From the NCBI GenBank assembly GCA_021813725.1, contig JAKAJN010000002.1, forward strand, positions 18,021 to 82,020: DNA of 64,000 bases. The letters are read 5' to 3'. This stretch comes from a bacterium (GTDB lineage Bacteria > Gemmatimonadota > Gemmatimonadetes > Gemmatimonadales > Gemmatimonadaceae). Numbering within the stretch: position 1 is the stretch's first letter; every line of letters begins with the position of its first letter. This document shows, in pieces, positions 26,092-35,703 of the stretch. Under the pieces are notes generated by a model. The model searched no databases. It had not been told where the DNA came from and saw only the letters and a program-made list of their open reading frames with translations. The translations under genes were made by a program, and so were the position numbers.

Positions 26092-27684
26092 ATGACCGAT
26101 CCTACCGCGCCTCGTGCCGTCAGTTCGTCCTGGAACCGCGCCCTGCTGGTGCTTGCCGTCAGCACGGCGCTGCGCCTGGTGATGGCGGCGCTTGTTCCGC
26201 TCACGAACGACGAGGCGTATTACTGGGAATGGAGCCGGCGTCTGGCGGCGGGGTACTTCGACCATCCGCCTGCCATTGCCTGGCTCATCGCCCTCGGCGG
26301 TGATACGGCCTTCGGCGTTCGGCTGGGAGCGGTCCTCGCGGGTGCGCTGGCCGGCATCGCCGTGCTCCGCACGGCCCGGCGATTGGGCGGCGATGACGCG
26401 GCACTGTGGGCATCGCTCCTGTTTGCGTGTCTCCCGCTCGCGGCGGCGGGTTATGTGCTTGCCACTCCCGATGCGCCGCTCTTCAGCGCGCTGGCCTGGA
26501 CGCTGCACGCGGTGGTGGAGGCACTCTCGCAGCCGGCGGGGTCGCGCAGTTCGATGCGCTGGTGGAGCATCGCGGGTGTGGCGATCGGCGTCGCGATGCT
26601 CTCGAAGTACACGGCCGTTCTGATTCCGGCCGCCATCGCCTTGGCCTGCGCGAGTCACGCGTCGCTTCGGCCGCGCTTTCGCGAGCCCGGGCCATACGTG
26701 GCCGTGGCCATCGCATCGGTGGTGCTCGCGCCCAACCTCTGGTGGAATGCCACGCACGACTGGACGTCGTTTGCGTTTCAGCTGGGCCACGGATTGGGCA
26801 CGCCGAGATCATCGGGGTTCGGCGCCGTACTGAACCGTGAACTCAATCTCCTCGGCGGTCAGGCCGGCCTCACGTCGCCCATCCTGTTCGTGCTGCTGGT
26901 GGGTGCCGTCTGGCGCGCGCTGCGTCAGCGGCAGAGCGACGTCCTGCGCCTGCTCGGTCTCGTAAGCGTCGTCGTGGCGATGTTCTTCGCCTGGAGCGCC
27001 ACGCGCAAGAACGTGGAGGCCAACTGGCCGGCCTCGGCGTGGCTTTCAGCGATGGTGTTGCTCGCGGTGGAGACGGCGAACTCCGCACGCCGCGGCTGGA
27101 TGCGCGGCGGGCTCTGGCTCGGCGCCGTTCTGGTCGTGCTCGTGTACCTTGACGCGGCAACGCTGCTCGCCCCCCGCCTCGGGTTGCGCCCCGGCCGCGA
27201 TCCCGTGAGCCAGGCGTTCGGATGGGATGGCGTCGCCCGCGGCGCGCTCGATGCGACGCGCCTCGTCTCCATTCCCGGGCGCGGAGATCCCGCGACGCGG
27301 CGTATCTGGGTGGCCGCCGATCGGTATCAGCAGGCAGCCCAGCTCGCGTGGGGGCTGCACCGTGCCGGCGCCGACAGCATTGGCGTATTCTCCACCAATC
27401 TCGGCGGACGCGCCAATCAGTACGACTTATGGCCCGGCTTCCGAAGCTCCGCGGCACCGGGCGACGCGCTCGTGCTCGTGCTGGATGAGCGCGCCGTTGC
27501 CGCTGACACCGAACCCGCCCCCATCGCGGCGCTCGCGCCTTATTTTTCACGCATTGATCAAGGCCCCCCCGTGGTGCGATTCGCCCACGGACTTCTGCTC
27601 GGGCGCCAACGCGCCTGGCTGCTCCGCGACTGGCGCGGTGGCTGGCCCGGGCATTCTACGCCGTCCATTCCGGAGTCCCGATGA
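26092..27684 (+). CDS. Glycosyltransferase family 39 (ArnT/PMT-like) membrane protein
   Basis: A 530-residue polytopic membrane protein that would move a sugar from a polyprenyl-phosphate donor on the outer face of the inner membrane. The first-loop motif PLTNDEAYYWEWSRRLA has the catalytic Asp-Glu pair, and FDHPPAIAWLIALGG follows as in ArnT-type enzymes. About 11-12 helices are seen, then a soluble periplasmic C-terminus (about 350-530). The acceptor is unknown. It overlaps the following dipeptidase gene by four bases. Confidence 0.85.
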   Translation: MTDPTAPRAVSSSWNRALLVLAVSTALRLVMAALVPLTNDEAYYWEWSRRLAAGYFDHPPAIAWLIALGGDTAFGVRLGAVLAGALAGIAVLRTARRLGGDDAALWASLLFACLPLAAAGYVLATPDAPLFSALAWTLHAVVEALSQPAGSRSSMRWWSIAGVAIGVAMLSKYTAVLIPAAIALACASHASLRPRFREPGPYVAVAIASVVLAPNLWWNATHDWTSFAFQLGHGLGTPRSSGFGAVLNRELNLLGGQAGLTSPILFVLLVGAVWRALRQRQSDVLRLLGLVSVVVAMFFAWSATRKNVEANWPASAWLSAMVLLAVETANSARRGWMRGGLWLGAVLVVLVYLDAATLLAPRLGLRPGRDPVSQAFGWDGVARGALDATRLVSIPGRGDPATRRIWVAADRYQQAAQLAWGLHRAGADSIGVFSTNLGGRANQYDLWPGFRSSAAPGDALVLVLDERAVAADTEPAPIAALAPYFSRIDQGPPVVRFAHGLLLGRQRAWLLRDWRGGWPGHSTPSIPESR

Positions 27685-29057
27685 CCATCCCGGCCGACCT
27701 TGAAAAGCGCTTCGCGGCGCGCGAAGGACAGCTGCTCAACGATCTGTTCGACTTCCTGCGCATTCCGAGCGTAAGCGCCCGCTCCGAGCATAACGCCGAC
27801 ACGCAGCGCGCGGCCGCCTGGGTGCACGAGCGCCTCGCGCGCATCGGCTTCACGGTCGAGACGTGCCAGACGCCCGGACATCCCGTGGTACTCGGCGAGT
27901 GGCGCAAGGCGCCCGCCGGCGCGCCGACCATCCTCGTGTACGGCCACTACGACGTGCAGCCGCCGGAGCCGCTCGAGCTCTGGACGTCACCGGCGTTCGA
28001 GCCAACGATCCGCGACGGCAAGCTGTTCGCGCGCGGCAGCGTGGACGACAAGGGGCAGCTCTTCGCCCACGTGGCCGCGCTGGAGGTCTTCCTCGAAGCG
28101 CGCGGCACGCTGCCCGTGAACATCATCCTGCTGGCCGAGGGCGAAGAGGAGGTCGGTAGCGAGAACCTTGCGCCGTTCATCGAGAAGAACAAGAAGCGCC
28201 TCGCCTGCGATGGCGTCGTCATCTCCGACTCCTCGATGTTCGCGCCCGGGATTCCGAGCATACTCAGTTCGCTGCGCGGCCTTGCCTACTTCGAGATCAA
28301 CGTGCGCGGCCCGGCCAGCGACCTGCATTCCGGAAGCTATGGCGGCGCCGTGGTGAATCCGGCGATGGCGCTTGCGCGCATCCTGGCGACCATGCACGAC
28401 GAGACCGGCAAGGTGGCCATCGACGGGTTCTATGACGCGGTGCGTCCCTTCCCGCCCGCCGTGATTGCCGGCATGCGCCAGCTTCCCTTCGACGAAGAGC
28501 AGTTCCGCCACGAAGTCGGTGCCCCCGCGCTCGGCTACGAGCCGCAGTACACCGTGCTCGAAAAGCTCTGGACTCGCCCCACCTGCGAGGTGAACGGCCT
28601 GCTCAGTGGCTACACGGGCGAAGGGGCCAAGACGGTGCTGCCGGGCGTGAGCATGGCCAAGGTGAGCTGCCGCCTGGTTCCCGACCAGGATCCGCTGAAG
28701 ATCGAAGCACTGATGAAGAAGCACGTCGCCAAGGTCACGCCCAAGGGCGTGACGGTGACGGTGAAGCATCTGCACGGCGGCAAGCCGTGGCGCGCCGACC
28801 TCGAAGGGCCGCTCTTCGAGGCAGCCAAGAAGGCACTCGCGGCGGCGTTTGGCCGCGAGCCGGTGGTGACCGGTGAAGGTGGCTCGATTCCCGTGGTCGG
28901 TGACTTCGAACGGATTCTCGGCGTGCCGGTGCTACTGATGGGCTTCGGACTTCCCGGCGAAAACGCCCACGCGCCAGACGAGTGGATCAGCGTCGAGAAC
29001 TTCAGCAAGGGGATGCGCGCGATCGCGGCGCTGTTTGAGCAGCTCGCGGCGAAGTAG
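27681..29057 (+). CDS. M20 family dipeptidase
   Basis: A 458-residue zinc peptidase of the CNDP/DUG1-like branch. Metal ligands are recognisable in GHYDVQPPEPLELW, GSVDDKGQ, AEGEEEVGSENL and ISDSSMF, and near the C-terminus in ENAHAPDEW. A dimerisation lid is inserted after about residue 210. Expected to cleave dipeptides in the cytoplasm. Its start overlaps the glycosyltransferase stop (ATGA). A strong hairpin follows the gene. Confidence 0.92.
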   Translation: MTIPADLEKRFAAREGQLLNDLFDFLRIPSVSARSEHNADTQRAAAWVHERLARIGFTVETCQTPGHPVVLGEWRKAPAGAPTILVYGHYDVQPPEPLELWTSPAFEPTIRDGKLFARGSVDDKGQLFAHVAALEVFLEARGTLPVNIILLAEGEEEVGSENLAPFIEKNKKRLACDGVVISDSSMFAPGIPSILSSLRGLAYFEINVRGPASDLHSGSYGGAVVNPAMALARILATMHDETGKVAIDGFYDAVRPFPPAVIAGMRQLPFDEEQFRHEVGAPALGYEPQYTVLEKLWTRPTCEVNGLLSGYTGEGAKTVLPGVSMAKVSCRLVPDQDPLKIEALMKKHVAKVTPKGVTVTVKHLHGGKPWRADLEGPLFEAAKKALAAAFGREPVVTGEGGSIPVVGDFERILGVPVLLMGFGLPGENAHAPDEWISVENFSKGMRAIAALFEQLAAK

Positions 29058-29070
29058 TCGCGTCAAACGT

Positions 29071-29128
29071 CAACGGCTCACCACGGAGTCACGGCGCTGG
29101 GTTGCGCCGGGTCCGCGGTGAGCCGTTG
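29071..29128. terminator. Bidirectional hairpin between dipeptidase and rho
   Basis: An inverted repeat with outer arms CAACGGCTCACC and GGTGAGCCGTTG and a second inner stem (GGCGC/GCGCC). It sits between two convergent stops and could end transcription from both sides. No clear T tract follows on either strand, so it may act by RNA structure with Rho or simply block read-through. Confidence 0.6.
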
Positions 29129-29144
29129 GAGTTGAAGCCAGCGC

Positions 29145-30686
29145 CTACACCAGCCCGCCTAGCAGCGTGTCGTTGTCCGGGGTGCTGGCGATGCGCTTGA
29201 TGAGCCACTCCATGCCCGCCTGCGGCGGCATCTGCTGCAACCCACGGCGCAGCGCGTAGATCGCATCGAGCTGTCCGGGCTTGTACAGCTTCTCCTCGCG
29301 ACGGGTGCCGGAGCTCGCGATGTCGAAGGCCGGGAAGATGCGCTTCTCCGCGAGCCCGCGGTCGAGCTTGATCTCGCAGTTGCCGGTCCCCTTGAACTCC
29401 TCGAAGATCACGTCGTCCATCCGCGAGCCCGTCTCGACGAGCGCCGTGGCGATGATGGTCAGCGAACCGCCCCCGGCCTCGATGGGGATGTTGCGCGCCG
29501 AGCCGAAGAACGCCTTGGGCTTGGCCATCGCTGACGAGTCCAGGCCGCCCGACAGCGTGCGTCCCGTCCCGCGCTCCGCTGTGTTGTGCGCGCGCGCCAT
29601 GCGCGTCAGCGAGTCGAGCACGATCACCACGTCCATGCCGAGTTCCACCAGTCGACGCGCCCGCTCGAGCACCATCTCGGTGACTTCCACGTGGCGTCGC
29701 GCGGGTTGGTCGAATGACGAGGCGATCACCTCGCCGACTCCCCACGAAATGGCTTCGCTCACTTCCTCGGGACGCTCGTCCACCAGGAGGATGAGGAGCG
29801 TGGCGTCGGGATGCTTGAGTGCCACGCCTTCCGTGATGGCCTGCAGCAACATCGTCTTGCCGGCGCGCGCCGGCGCCACGATCAGCGCACGCTGGCCGTA
29901 GCCGATCGGGGCGATGAGGTCGATGCACCGGCGCGTCAGTTCCGGCCCGCCGCGCGCCGGCCGGCCGGTCTCAAGCGTTACGCGGCGATCGGGGTAGCTC
30001 GCCGTGAGCGAGGCAAAATCGGGACGACGCGCCGCCTCAGCCGGATCGTGCCCGTTGATCGAAAGAACGTCCACGCACGTGGGACGACCGCGATGGTCTC
30101 GTCCCGTCGTGGCGTGCACGAGGTCGGACTTGCGCAGGCCGAACTGCCGAGCGATGTAGGCCGGCACATACGCGTCGCCCTGCTCTTCGAGGTAGCTCGC
30201 ATTGGCACGTCGCACGAACCCGGCGTCTCGCGACGGGTCGTACCAGCCGGTCGTCTCGCCGTCCGCGACAATCGGCTGTGCCGGCGGCCCACCCCCCTGC
30301 CCATTGGTCGGTTCGCCCGCTCCGCGATTGCGTCCGCGGTGACGGCGGCCGCGACGGCCGAACCGCCCTTCGCGTCCTTCGCGTCCTTCGCGCCGGTGTT
30401 CGTACGAAGGGCGATTCGCGCCGTTGGAATCGGGAGTGCCAGTTTCAACCGGCGCCAACGCAGGTGCCGGCTCCACGCTGCCGCTGGCCACGCTTGGCGT
30501 CGTGTCGACCGCAGGTTCTGGCGCCGCGGGTGGCGGCGACTCCGGTGGCGCTTCCACCGCGGCCGGCGCCTCGGGCGCGTCGGCGTCCAGGTACGGATCG
30601 GCTTCGGCTGAATTGGGTTCCGGGGCAGGCTGCCCCTTCGGGCGCGCGGGACGACCGCGGCGGCGAGGACGACGATTCTCGCTCAT
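29145..30686 (-). CDS. rho: Transcription termination factor Rho
   Basis: Hexameric RNA-dependent helicase that ends transcription. About 513 residues, longer than the 419 of E. coli because of an N-terminal extension of about 125 residues rich in Pro, Ala, Gly and Arg (RRPRRRGRPARPKGQ, RRGRRHRGRNRG). The RNA-binding domain begins GWYDPSRDAGFVRR. The ATPase shows the Walker A region IVAPARAGKTMLLQAI, LLVDERPEEV and DSLTRMARAHN. The start ATG at 30686 is followed at once by the basic tail. Similar disordered extensions are known in Actinobacteria and Bacteroidota, where they bind RNA. Confidence 0.95.
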   Translation of the reverse strand: MSENRRPRRRGRPARPKGQPAPEPNSAEADPYLDADAPEAPAAVEAPPESPPPAAPEPAVDTTPSVASGSVEPAPALAPVETGTPDSNGANRPSYEHRREGREGREGRFGRRGRRHRGRNRGAGEPTNGQGGGPPAQPIVADGETTGWYDPSRDAGFVRRANASYLEEQGDAYVPAYIARQFGLRKSDLVHATTGRDHRGRPTCVDVLSINGHDPAEAARRPDFASLTASYPDRRVTLETGRPARGGPELTRRCIDLIAPIGYGQRALIVAPARAGKTMLLQAITEGVALKHPDATLLILLVDERPEEVSEAISWGVGEVIASSFDQPARRHVEVTEMVLERARRLVELGMDVVIVLDSLTRMARAHNTAERGTGRTLSGGLDSSAMAKPKAFFGSARNIPIEAGGGSLTIIATALVETGSRMDDVIFEEFKGTGNCEIKLDRGLAEKRIFPAFDIASSGTRREEKLYKPGQLDAIYALRRGLQQMPPQAGMEWLIKRIASTPDNDTLLGGLV

Positions 30687-31117
30687 GCGTGAATGACGGG
30701 TGATGATTTGAAACGATGAGGCCCGCAACCGCGCTCACGCGGCCCGGCCATGCTTGGAGTAAACACTCCGACGGCTTCCTCTTGGACAAGGGTCCGTGAC
30801 TTCCACGGACTGCGCGCGCTCATGGCGCGCCAACCAGCAAACCTTTGATGAAATGCTGCGTGTCAGGGCGCGCGAGGCGCCTCGGCATTTCCAGGCCACG
30901 GAACGTCACGGGGCCCGGCGAGATCGTACGGACACACCGTCACTCACAGCGCTCAGCGCTCGAGTCGCATGCCGCAAACCGAACGGCAGAGGCGGAAGGG
31001 TGCGTTCACCGGCGTGCGCACCGCGCAGACCGGCTGGCGTGGATAATGGCGGGGTCCCCCCGTTCGCGCAACCCTCCCGCCGTCCGTTCCCGTGCGCCTT
31101 GCGGGTAAATTGGGGAG
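30687..31117. other. 431-base intergenic region upstream of rho and a TPR-like gene
   Basis: Divergent control region. It holds three small perfect hairpins: GGAGT-AAAC-ACTCC at 30756-30769, GTCCGTG-ACTTC-CACGGAC at 30792-30810, and a GCGCGC pair immediately after it. They lie in what would be the rho leader. Several short open frames cross the region but have neither ribosome sites nor protein-like composition. No tRNA seen. Confidence 0.5.
31106..31111 (+). promoter_or_regulatory. TAAATT -10-like element, leaderless start
   Basis: TAAATT followed by six bases and the ATG of the TPR-like gene. The spacing places transcription start at or next to the start codon. Confidence 0.5.
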
Positions 31118-31708
31118 ATGACGCTGCCACCCAGTCAGACCCTGCCACGCCTTACGGCCATCGTCGAGGAGTACAAGGGAGACCAGAACGTCGCCCGCCT
31201 GCTCGAGGCACTCGGCGCCCTCGCCGTCGACTCCTCGACGGAGGCGCTCTTCGACGCGGCCGATGCCCACGCCGCGATCCCGGAGGTTCTCGGCCCGCTC
31301 ATGGAGGTCGTGGTGGATCGCGAGCCGACCAACGCCCGTGCACTCGTGCGCCTGGCCAATGCCTACTGGCTCACCGGGAGAGGGCCGGACGTGGTGGGCG
31401 AGTTGGCGTCGCGGGCGATCACCGCCGATCCCGCCCATCGGGGCGCCTGGCATTTGTGGGCGCTCACCGAGACAGAACCGCGCGCCCGCATGACCCGGTG
31501 GCTGCAGGTCAGCGAGCGTTTTCCCGATGACGATCTCGCGCGCGCCAATCTCGCGGACAACGCGGCGTCAGTGGGCACCGCCGAGGACGATCCGGTCGCC
31601 ACCCAGTTGGCGCTCGACACGTTCGCAACGTTGCGGCGCACCGCCCAGCACCCTGCCCAGCGCGAGGCAATCGATCGCGCGATGGACGCCCTGCGCGGCC
31701 GCGCCTAG
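31118..31708 (+). CDS. TPR-like hypothetical protein
   Basis: A 196-residue soluble, acidic, mostly helical protein. Repeated helix pairs such as EPTNARALVRLANAYWLTGR and DPAHRGAWHLWALTE have the small/large residue pattern of tetratricopeptide repeats, which usually mediate protein contacts. There is no signal peptide. The specific role is unknown. It is divergent from rho and convergent with the polysaccharide deacetylase gene. Confidence 0.7.
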   Translation: MTLPPSQTLPRLTAIVEEYKGDQNVARLLEALGALAVDSSTEALFDAADAHAAIPEVLGPLMEVVVDREPTNARALVRLANAYWLTGRGPDVVGELASRAITADPAHRGAWHLWALTETEPRARMTRWLQVSERFPDDDLARANLADNAASVGTAEDDPVATQLALDTFATLRRTAQHPAQREAIDRAMDALRGRA

Positions 31709-31732
31709 CACGTCGGGCTCACCGGGTCGTAG

Positions 31733-32650
31733 CTAGCGCGGCCCGGCGGCACGTGCCGCCGCCGGCCGAAAGCGCCGTGGTTCGATGGCGTCGAGCAGTT
31801 TGCCGAGGTTGTCGCCAATGACCTGCGTGCGGGGAATTGCGAGACGGTCAAAGCCCGGCCCGTAGGGCGTGCCCTGAAGCGCGCCGGTGACTTCGAGAAT
31901 TGCATCGAACCGGTAGTTCACGGCCCGGCCACTCTTCGGGTCACGCCATGTGCCGGCGCGCGCGAGTGCCCGGTGCTTCGGCCAGAGACCGAGCGGAAGC
32001 GCGAAGGTCCGCACGCGATATCCGGCGACGGCCGAGTCGATCGCGAGATCGCCGCGGCTGACCTGCTCCTCCACGCCCGCGTCGCTCTGCCGGTCGAGCC
32101 GGGCATGCCACAGCGTGTGATTGCACAGTTCAAAGCCCTGCTGCGCAAGAAAGCGCACCTTCGGCAGGCGCCACGCCGACTTCTGGCCGGCGACACCTGT
32201 GTCGCCGAAGAACGAGTGACCATCGTTCGCACCCGATAGCACGCAGAATGTGGCACGCGTCTTCCAGTCCGGATGCCGACGACTGAAGTCGAGCCAGATG
32301 CCCACGGCGCTGTTGGGGTCGATGGTGAGCTTGCCGTCCCGTTCGATGTACGAGAACTGCCCCGGCGACGCGTCGTCGAATGTCACCACCACGGGCGACA
32401 TGCCCGGCGGGATGTCAAACTGCCGGTCGAGCAGCTGCGAAACGGTGATGGGGCGATATCCGCGATCGTACAGGAGCTGCAGGTCGCGCCGAAAGCCGTC
32501 GTGCGACCGTTTCCAGCGACTGTCAGTGTCGCCAATGAGATGGTACTGCAGGATCGGAATCTTGTACGGCAGCGACGGAGCAGGGGCTTGGGCCAGCGCC
32601 GGGTGTGCCATCACCACCGCGGCGAGCCCAAGAGTTCGAATGCGATGCAT
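31733..32650 (-). CDS. Secreted polysaccharide deacetylase family protein
   Basis: A 305-residue exported protein with signal peptide (LGLAAVVMAHPALAQA) and a NodB-type carbohydrate-esterase fold. The motif VVVTFDDASPGQF supplies the catalytic and metal Asp pair, and ELCNHTLWHARL supplies the two metal histidines, so the metal site looks complete. The substrate is unknown. The ATG is preceded by TAGTAT plus six bases and has no ribosome site. Confidence 0.85.
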   Translation of the reverse strand: MHRIRTLGLAAVVMAHPALAQAPAPSLPYKIPILQYHLIGDTDSRWKRSHDGFRRDLQLLYDRGYRPITVSQLLDRQFDIPPGMSPVVVTFDDASPGQFSYIERDGKLTIDPNSAVGIWLDFSRRHPDWKTRATFCVLSGANDGHSFFGDTGVAGQKSAWRLPKVRFLAQQGFELCNHTLWHARLDRQSDAGVEEQVSRGDLAIDSAVAGYRVRTFALPLGLWPKHRALARAGTWRDPKSGRAVNYRFDAILEVTGALQGTPYGPGFDRLAIPRTQVIGDNLGKLLDAIEPRRFRPAAARAAGPR

Positions 32651-32656
32651 GTTGCA

Positions 32657-32662
32657 ATACTA
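32657..32662 (-). promoter_or_regulatory. TAGTAT -10-like element, leaderless start
   Basis: On the minus strand TAGTAT is followed by TGCAAC and the ATG of the deacetylase gene, an exact six-base gap. Confidence 0.5.
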
Positions 32663-32713
32663 CCCCGGCACACCGGCTTTGTTGAAGCGCCCGCCCGCCA
32701 TCGTGTGGCGCGA

Positions 32714-33964
32714 TTATCCCAGGATACCCGGCACGATACCGGAGACGAACCCGGGGAACAGTGCGTCGAGTCGATCGGCCCCCAGATGCTTGGAGGCCAC
32801 CTCCGAGAAGACGGCGCGAAAATCCGTCGTCAGCGCGAGATCGCGTCCTTCATACAGCTGCTCGGGGGCCAGTCCCGGCCACCGGCCGTGCACGCGATGG
32901 CCGTTCACCCGCCCGCCGATGACGAACATCGCCCCGGCATGCCCGTGATCGGTGCCGCCATTGCCGTTCTGCCGCGCCATGCGGCCAAACTCGGACATCG
33001 TCAAGATGACCACATCTTCCATGCGGTCCCCGAGATCTGTCGTCAGCGCCGCGATGGATGCGCCGAAATCGGTGAGCCGTTGCGCCAGCTGGCCGGTGGC
33101 GCCGCCCTGGTTCACGTGCGTGTCCCAGCCGCCGACATCGGCAAAGGCCACTTCGAGCCCGACGCCGGCTTTGATCAGCTGTGCAATGGAGCGGAGCCGC
33201 TGACCAAACTGCGTCGCTGGATACGCGGCGCCATTCTCGGGTTCGTAGCGCTGCGGGTTGGCGGCCCGGAGCATTTTCACCGCCTCGAACATTTCGGTCC
33301 CGGTGCCGTGGATCAGGTCGGCCGAACCGGTGCGGTAGAGCGCCTCGAGCTGTGCCGCCTCCGTTCCTCCGCTGCGGACCGTGAATTCGGCGACGCTGTT
33401 CATCGCCACGGTGGGCGCGCCTCCTTGCAGGATGCGCGGTGTCTGCGGTGTCATGGCGACCGCGCGAAACGGAGACGGCGCGCATTGCTGGCAGGTTCCC
33501 GACGTCGCGAGGTATCGATTCAGCCAGCCGTCGCTCGTCCCCTTGTTGTCGGGAGTCGCGCTCTCCATGTAATCCTGCGCGTCGAAGTGCGAGCGCGTGG
33601 CACTCGGGCTTCCCACGGCGTGCACCGGCGCCAACAGGCCGCGGTCCCAGAGCGGCTTGAGCGGCGCCAGGGCGGGGTGCAGGCCAAAGAAGCCATCGAG
33701 GTCAACCGCGCCGCTCGCGCCGGCGGCGCGCGCTGGCGGCGCGATGGCGATGGAAGGACGCAGCGCGTAGTACGCCGGCTCGCCAAACGGCACCACGACG
33801 TTCAAGGCGTCAGCCGCGCCGCGCTGGAACAGACAGATGAGCACCTTCCCCTTGGCCACCGGCGACGGGGCCATCGCCAGCGCGGTGCGCCGAAGGAAAC
33901 TTGGACTCAGCCCAATCGTCACCAGCGCGAGGGCGGAGTCGCGCACGAAGACTCGGCGTTGCAA
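32714..33964 (-). CDS. DUF1501 family protein, Tat-exported
   Basis: A 416-residue protein of the DUF1501 (alkaline-phosphatase-like fold) family. The N-terminus has a twin-arginine-like signal (RRVFVRDSALALVTIG). Conserved parts include VLICLFQRGAADALNVVVP, AFADVGGWDTHVNQGG and MSEFGRMARQNGNGGTDHGHAG, the last with the metal-type His and Asp residues. DUF1501 genes nearly always follow DUF1800 genes; here the gap is five bases. Function unknown; an extracytoplasmic polymer- or lipid-processing pair has been suggested from context only. Confidence 0.9.
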   Translation of the reverse strand: MQRRVFVRDSALALVTIGLSPSFLRRTALAMAPSPVAKGKVLICLFQRGAADALNVVVPFGEPAYYALRPSIAIAPPARAAGASGAVDLDGFFGLHPALAPLKPLWDRGLLAPVHAVGSPSATRSHFDAQDYMESATPDNKGTSDGWLNRYLATSGTCQQCAPSPFRAVAMTPQTPRILQGGAPTVAMNSVAEFTVRSGGTEAAQLEALYRTGSADLIHGTGTEMFEAVKMLRAANPQRYEPENGAAYPATQFGQRLRSIAQLIKAGVGLEVAFADVGGWDTHVNQGGATGQLAQRLTDFGASIAALTTDLGDRMEDVVILTMSEFGRMARQNGNGGTDHGHAGAMFVIGGRVNGHRVHGRWPGLAPEQLYEGRDLALTTDFRAVFSEVASKHLGADRLDALFPGFVSGIVPGILG

Positions 33965-33969
33965 GGGTG

Positions 33970-35703
33970 CTACCTCCGTTGAAACTCGGGACTGCCGAGC
34001 GCAAGCCCGATCACCTGGGCCAGGCCGCGCGGCGAACTCGGCTCACGGCGCATCGACGCCATCGTGTCAGCCGCCGCCTCGAGGAGCGGATTCCTGCCCG
34101 TGAGCAGCACCGACCGCGTGACGCTCGACGCGTCACCGCCCAGGAACATGCCGATCACACCATCCACCTGCGTCTCACGCGGCGCCTGCCGGAGCACCTC
34201 GATGCCGGGGACCGCCATCGGATTTGCGCCGGGTACCCGGCCGGCCGCGACAACGAGCCCAAAGTTGATGCGGTTGAGAATGGCGCCGGTGCCGAGCCAG
34301 CCATCTGCGATCTCCGGCCACCCATCTGGTGTCTGACGACCATACACGGGCTGGCCCAGCGATGCGATCACCCGAGCCGTCCGAATCGAACTGTCCGCCG
34401 GGGCGCCGAGCGCGCGCAGCGTGCTCAGCACGACCTCGAAGGGCGACTTCACCTTCGCCCGGTACGCCTCGCGCGCAAAGAACTCGGGACTTGTGATGAT
34501 GGTACGCACCACCTCGCGAATGTCGCCGTCGGTGCGTCGATACGTCTCCGCGGCGCGCTCTACAAGCCCGGCACTTGGCGTATCGCTCACGAACCGGCGT
34601 GCGAGCTTGAATGCGATGTGCCGCGCCGTGCTCGGATGGCGCGCAACGATGTCCAGCAACTCCTCGCCATCTTCGATGCCGCGTCCACCCTTGAGCGTGT
34701 GGCCGAGGAGGCGTTTCTCGCCGGCGTCGTGCATGAACGGCGTGAACGTGAATCCGCCCCCCTGCCGCGGTCCGGCGATCGTCCAGCCGGTGAGTGCGCG
34801 GGCCGCGTTGATGACGTCGGCCTGGGTGTAGCCGCCGTCTACGCCGAGCGTGTGCAGTTCGAGCAGTTCGCGGCCGAAGTTCTCGTTGAGACCGGCGCGC
34901 AGGCGGCGCTGAAGCTGCTGCGCCGCGGACGACTGCGGAGTGGCGGCGGCACGGAATCGCCGCTGCACGGCACGCCGCGCGACGGGGGCGTTGACGTTCA
35001 CGAGCCGCGGCCGACCGCTGTCGGCTGCGCTCTCCCAGTTGTCCAGATAGAAGAGCATCGCCGGACTCTTGGCCACCGCGCCGAGGAGGTCGCGGAACTT
35101 GCCCAGCGCACGCGGTCGGATCACGCGGTTCTCGTAGTCGGCCAGATAGTACTGCTCGCGGACCCCCTTGCCAGCGAAGACCGAGAAGTGATTGAGCCAG
35201 AAATCGGTCATCACTTCCTGAAGCTGTCGCTCGGAGAGTAGCGCCAGTCCGACGCGCGTCACCTGCGCTTCCTCCGATATTCGCCGGAGATTCTGTCGGG
35301 CCTGCCGCAGGATCAGCGAATCGTCGCGGGTCATCCCGCCACCGCGCCGAGCCGTGAGCTGGTTGACCACGGCCCCCGGGTTCTGATACTCGCCTTCCAG
35401 CTGTGCGGCCGTCTTCTGCACCACCTCGAACTGGCCGGCCCATGCCTCGGCCATCGAGTCGTCAATGCGCTCCGGGTGCAGCTGCTCGTCGATCCAGCGG
35501 TCCACACCGAGCTGGCGGACCCGCTCGACGTCGCCGGGACGCGGCCCGAAGGTGAGACGCGAGAGCACGTGTCCCACCTGCTGGTCGGCCGTTTGCGTTC
35601 GCACGGCACTGCTCGGCGGCGGCGCGACGCTCGCGGCTGGCGGACGCTGGACAGCGCTCGAGCAGGCAGCGGCAAGAACGACGAGGGAGGCGAAACGGCG
35701 CAT
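33970..35703 (-). CDS. DUF1800 family lipoprotein
   Basis: A 577-residue helical protein of the DUF1800 family. The N-terminus is a lipoprotein signal ending LVVLAAACSS, so it is probably anchored to a membrane. Family motifs include HVLSRLTFGPRPGDVERV, DFWLNHFSVF, NENFGRELLELHTLGVDGGYTQ and DVINAARALTGWTI. The ATG at 35703 is chosen for the signal peptide. It is the first gene of the pair with DUF1501. The biochemical role is not known. Confidence 0.9.
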   Translation of the reverse strand: MRRFASLVVLAAACSSAVQRPPAASVAPPPSSAVRTQTADQQVGHVLSRLTFGPRPGDVERVRQLGVDRWIDEQLHPERIDDSMAEAWAGQFEVVQKTAAQLEGEYQNPGAVVNQLTARRGGGMTRDDSLILRQARQNLRRISEEAQVTRVGLALLSERQLQEVMTDFWLNHFSVFAGKGVREQYYLADYENRVIRPRALGKFRDLLGAVAKSPAMLFYLDNWESAADSGRPRLVNVNAPVARRAVQRRFRAAATPQSSAAQQLQRRLRAGLNENFGRELLELHTLGVDGGYTQADVINAARALTGWTIAGPRQGGGFTFTPFMHDAGEKRLLGHTLKGGRGIEDGEELLDIVARHPSTARHIAFKLARRFVSDTPSAGLVERAAETYRRTDGDIREVVRTIITSPEFFAREAYRAKVKSPFEVVLSTLRALGAPADSSIRTARVIASLGQPVYGRQTPDGWPEIADGWLGTGAILNRINFGLVVAAGRVPGANPMAVPGIEVLRQAPRETQVDGVIGMFLGGDASSVTRSVLLTGRNPLLEAAADTMASMRREPSSPRGLAQVIGLALGSPEFQRR

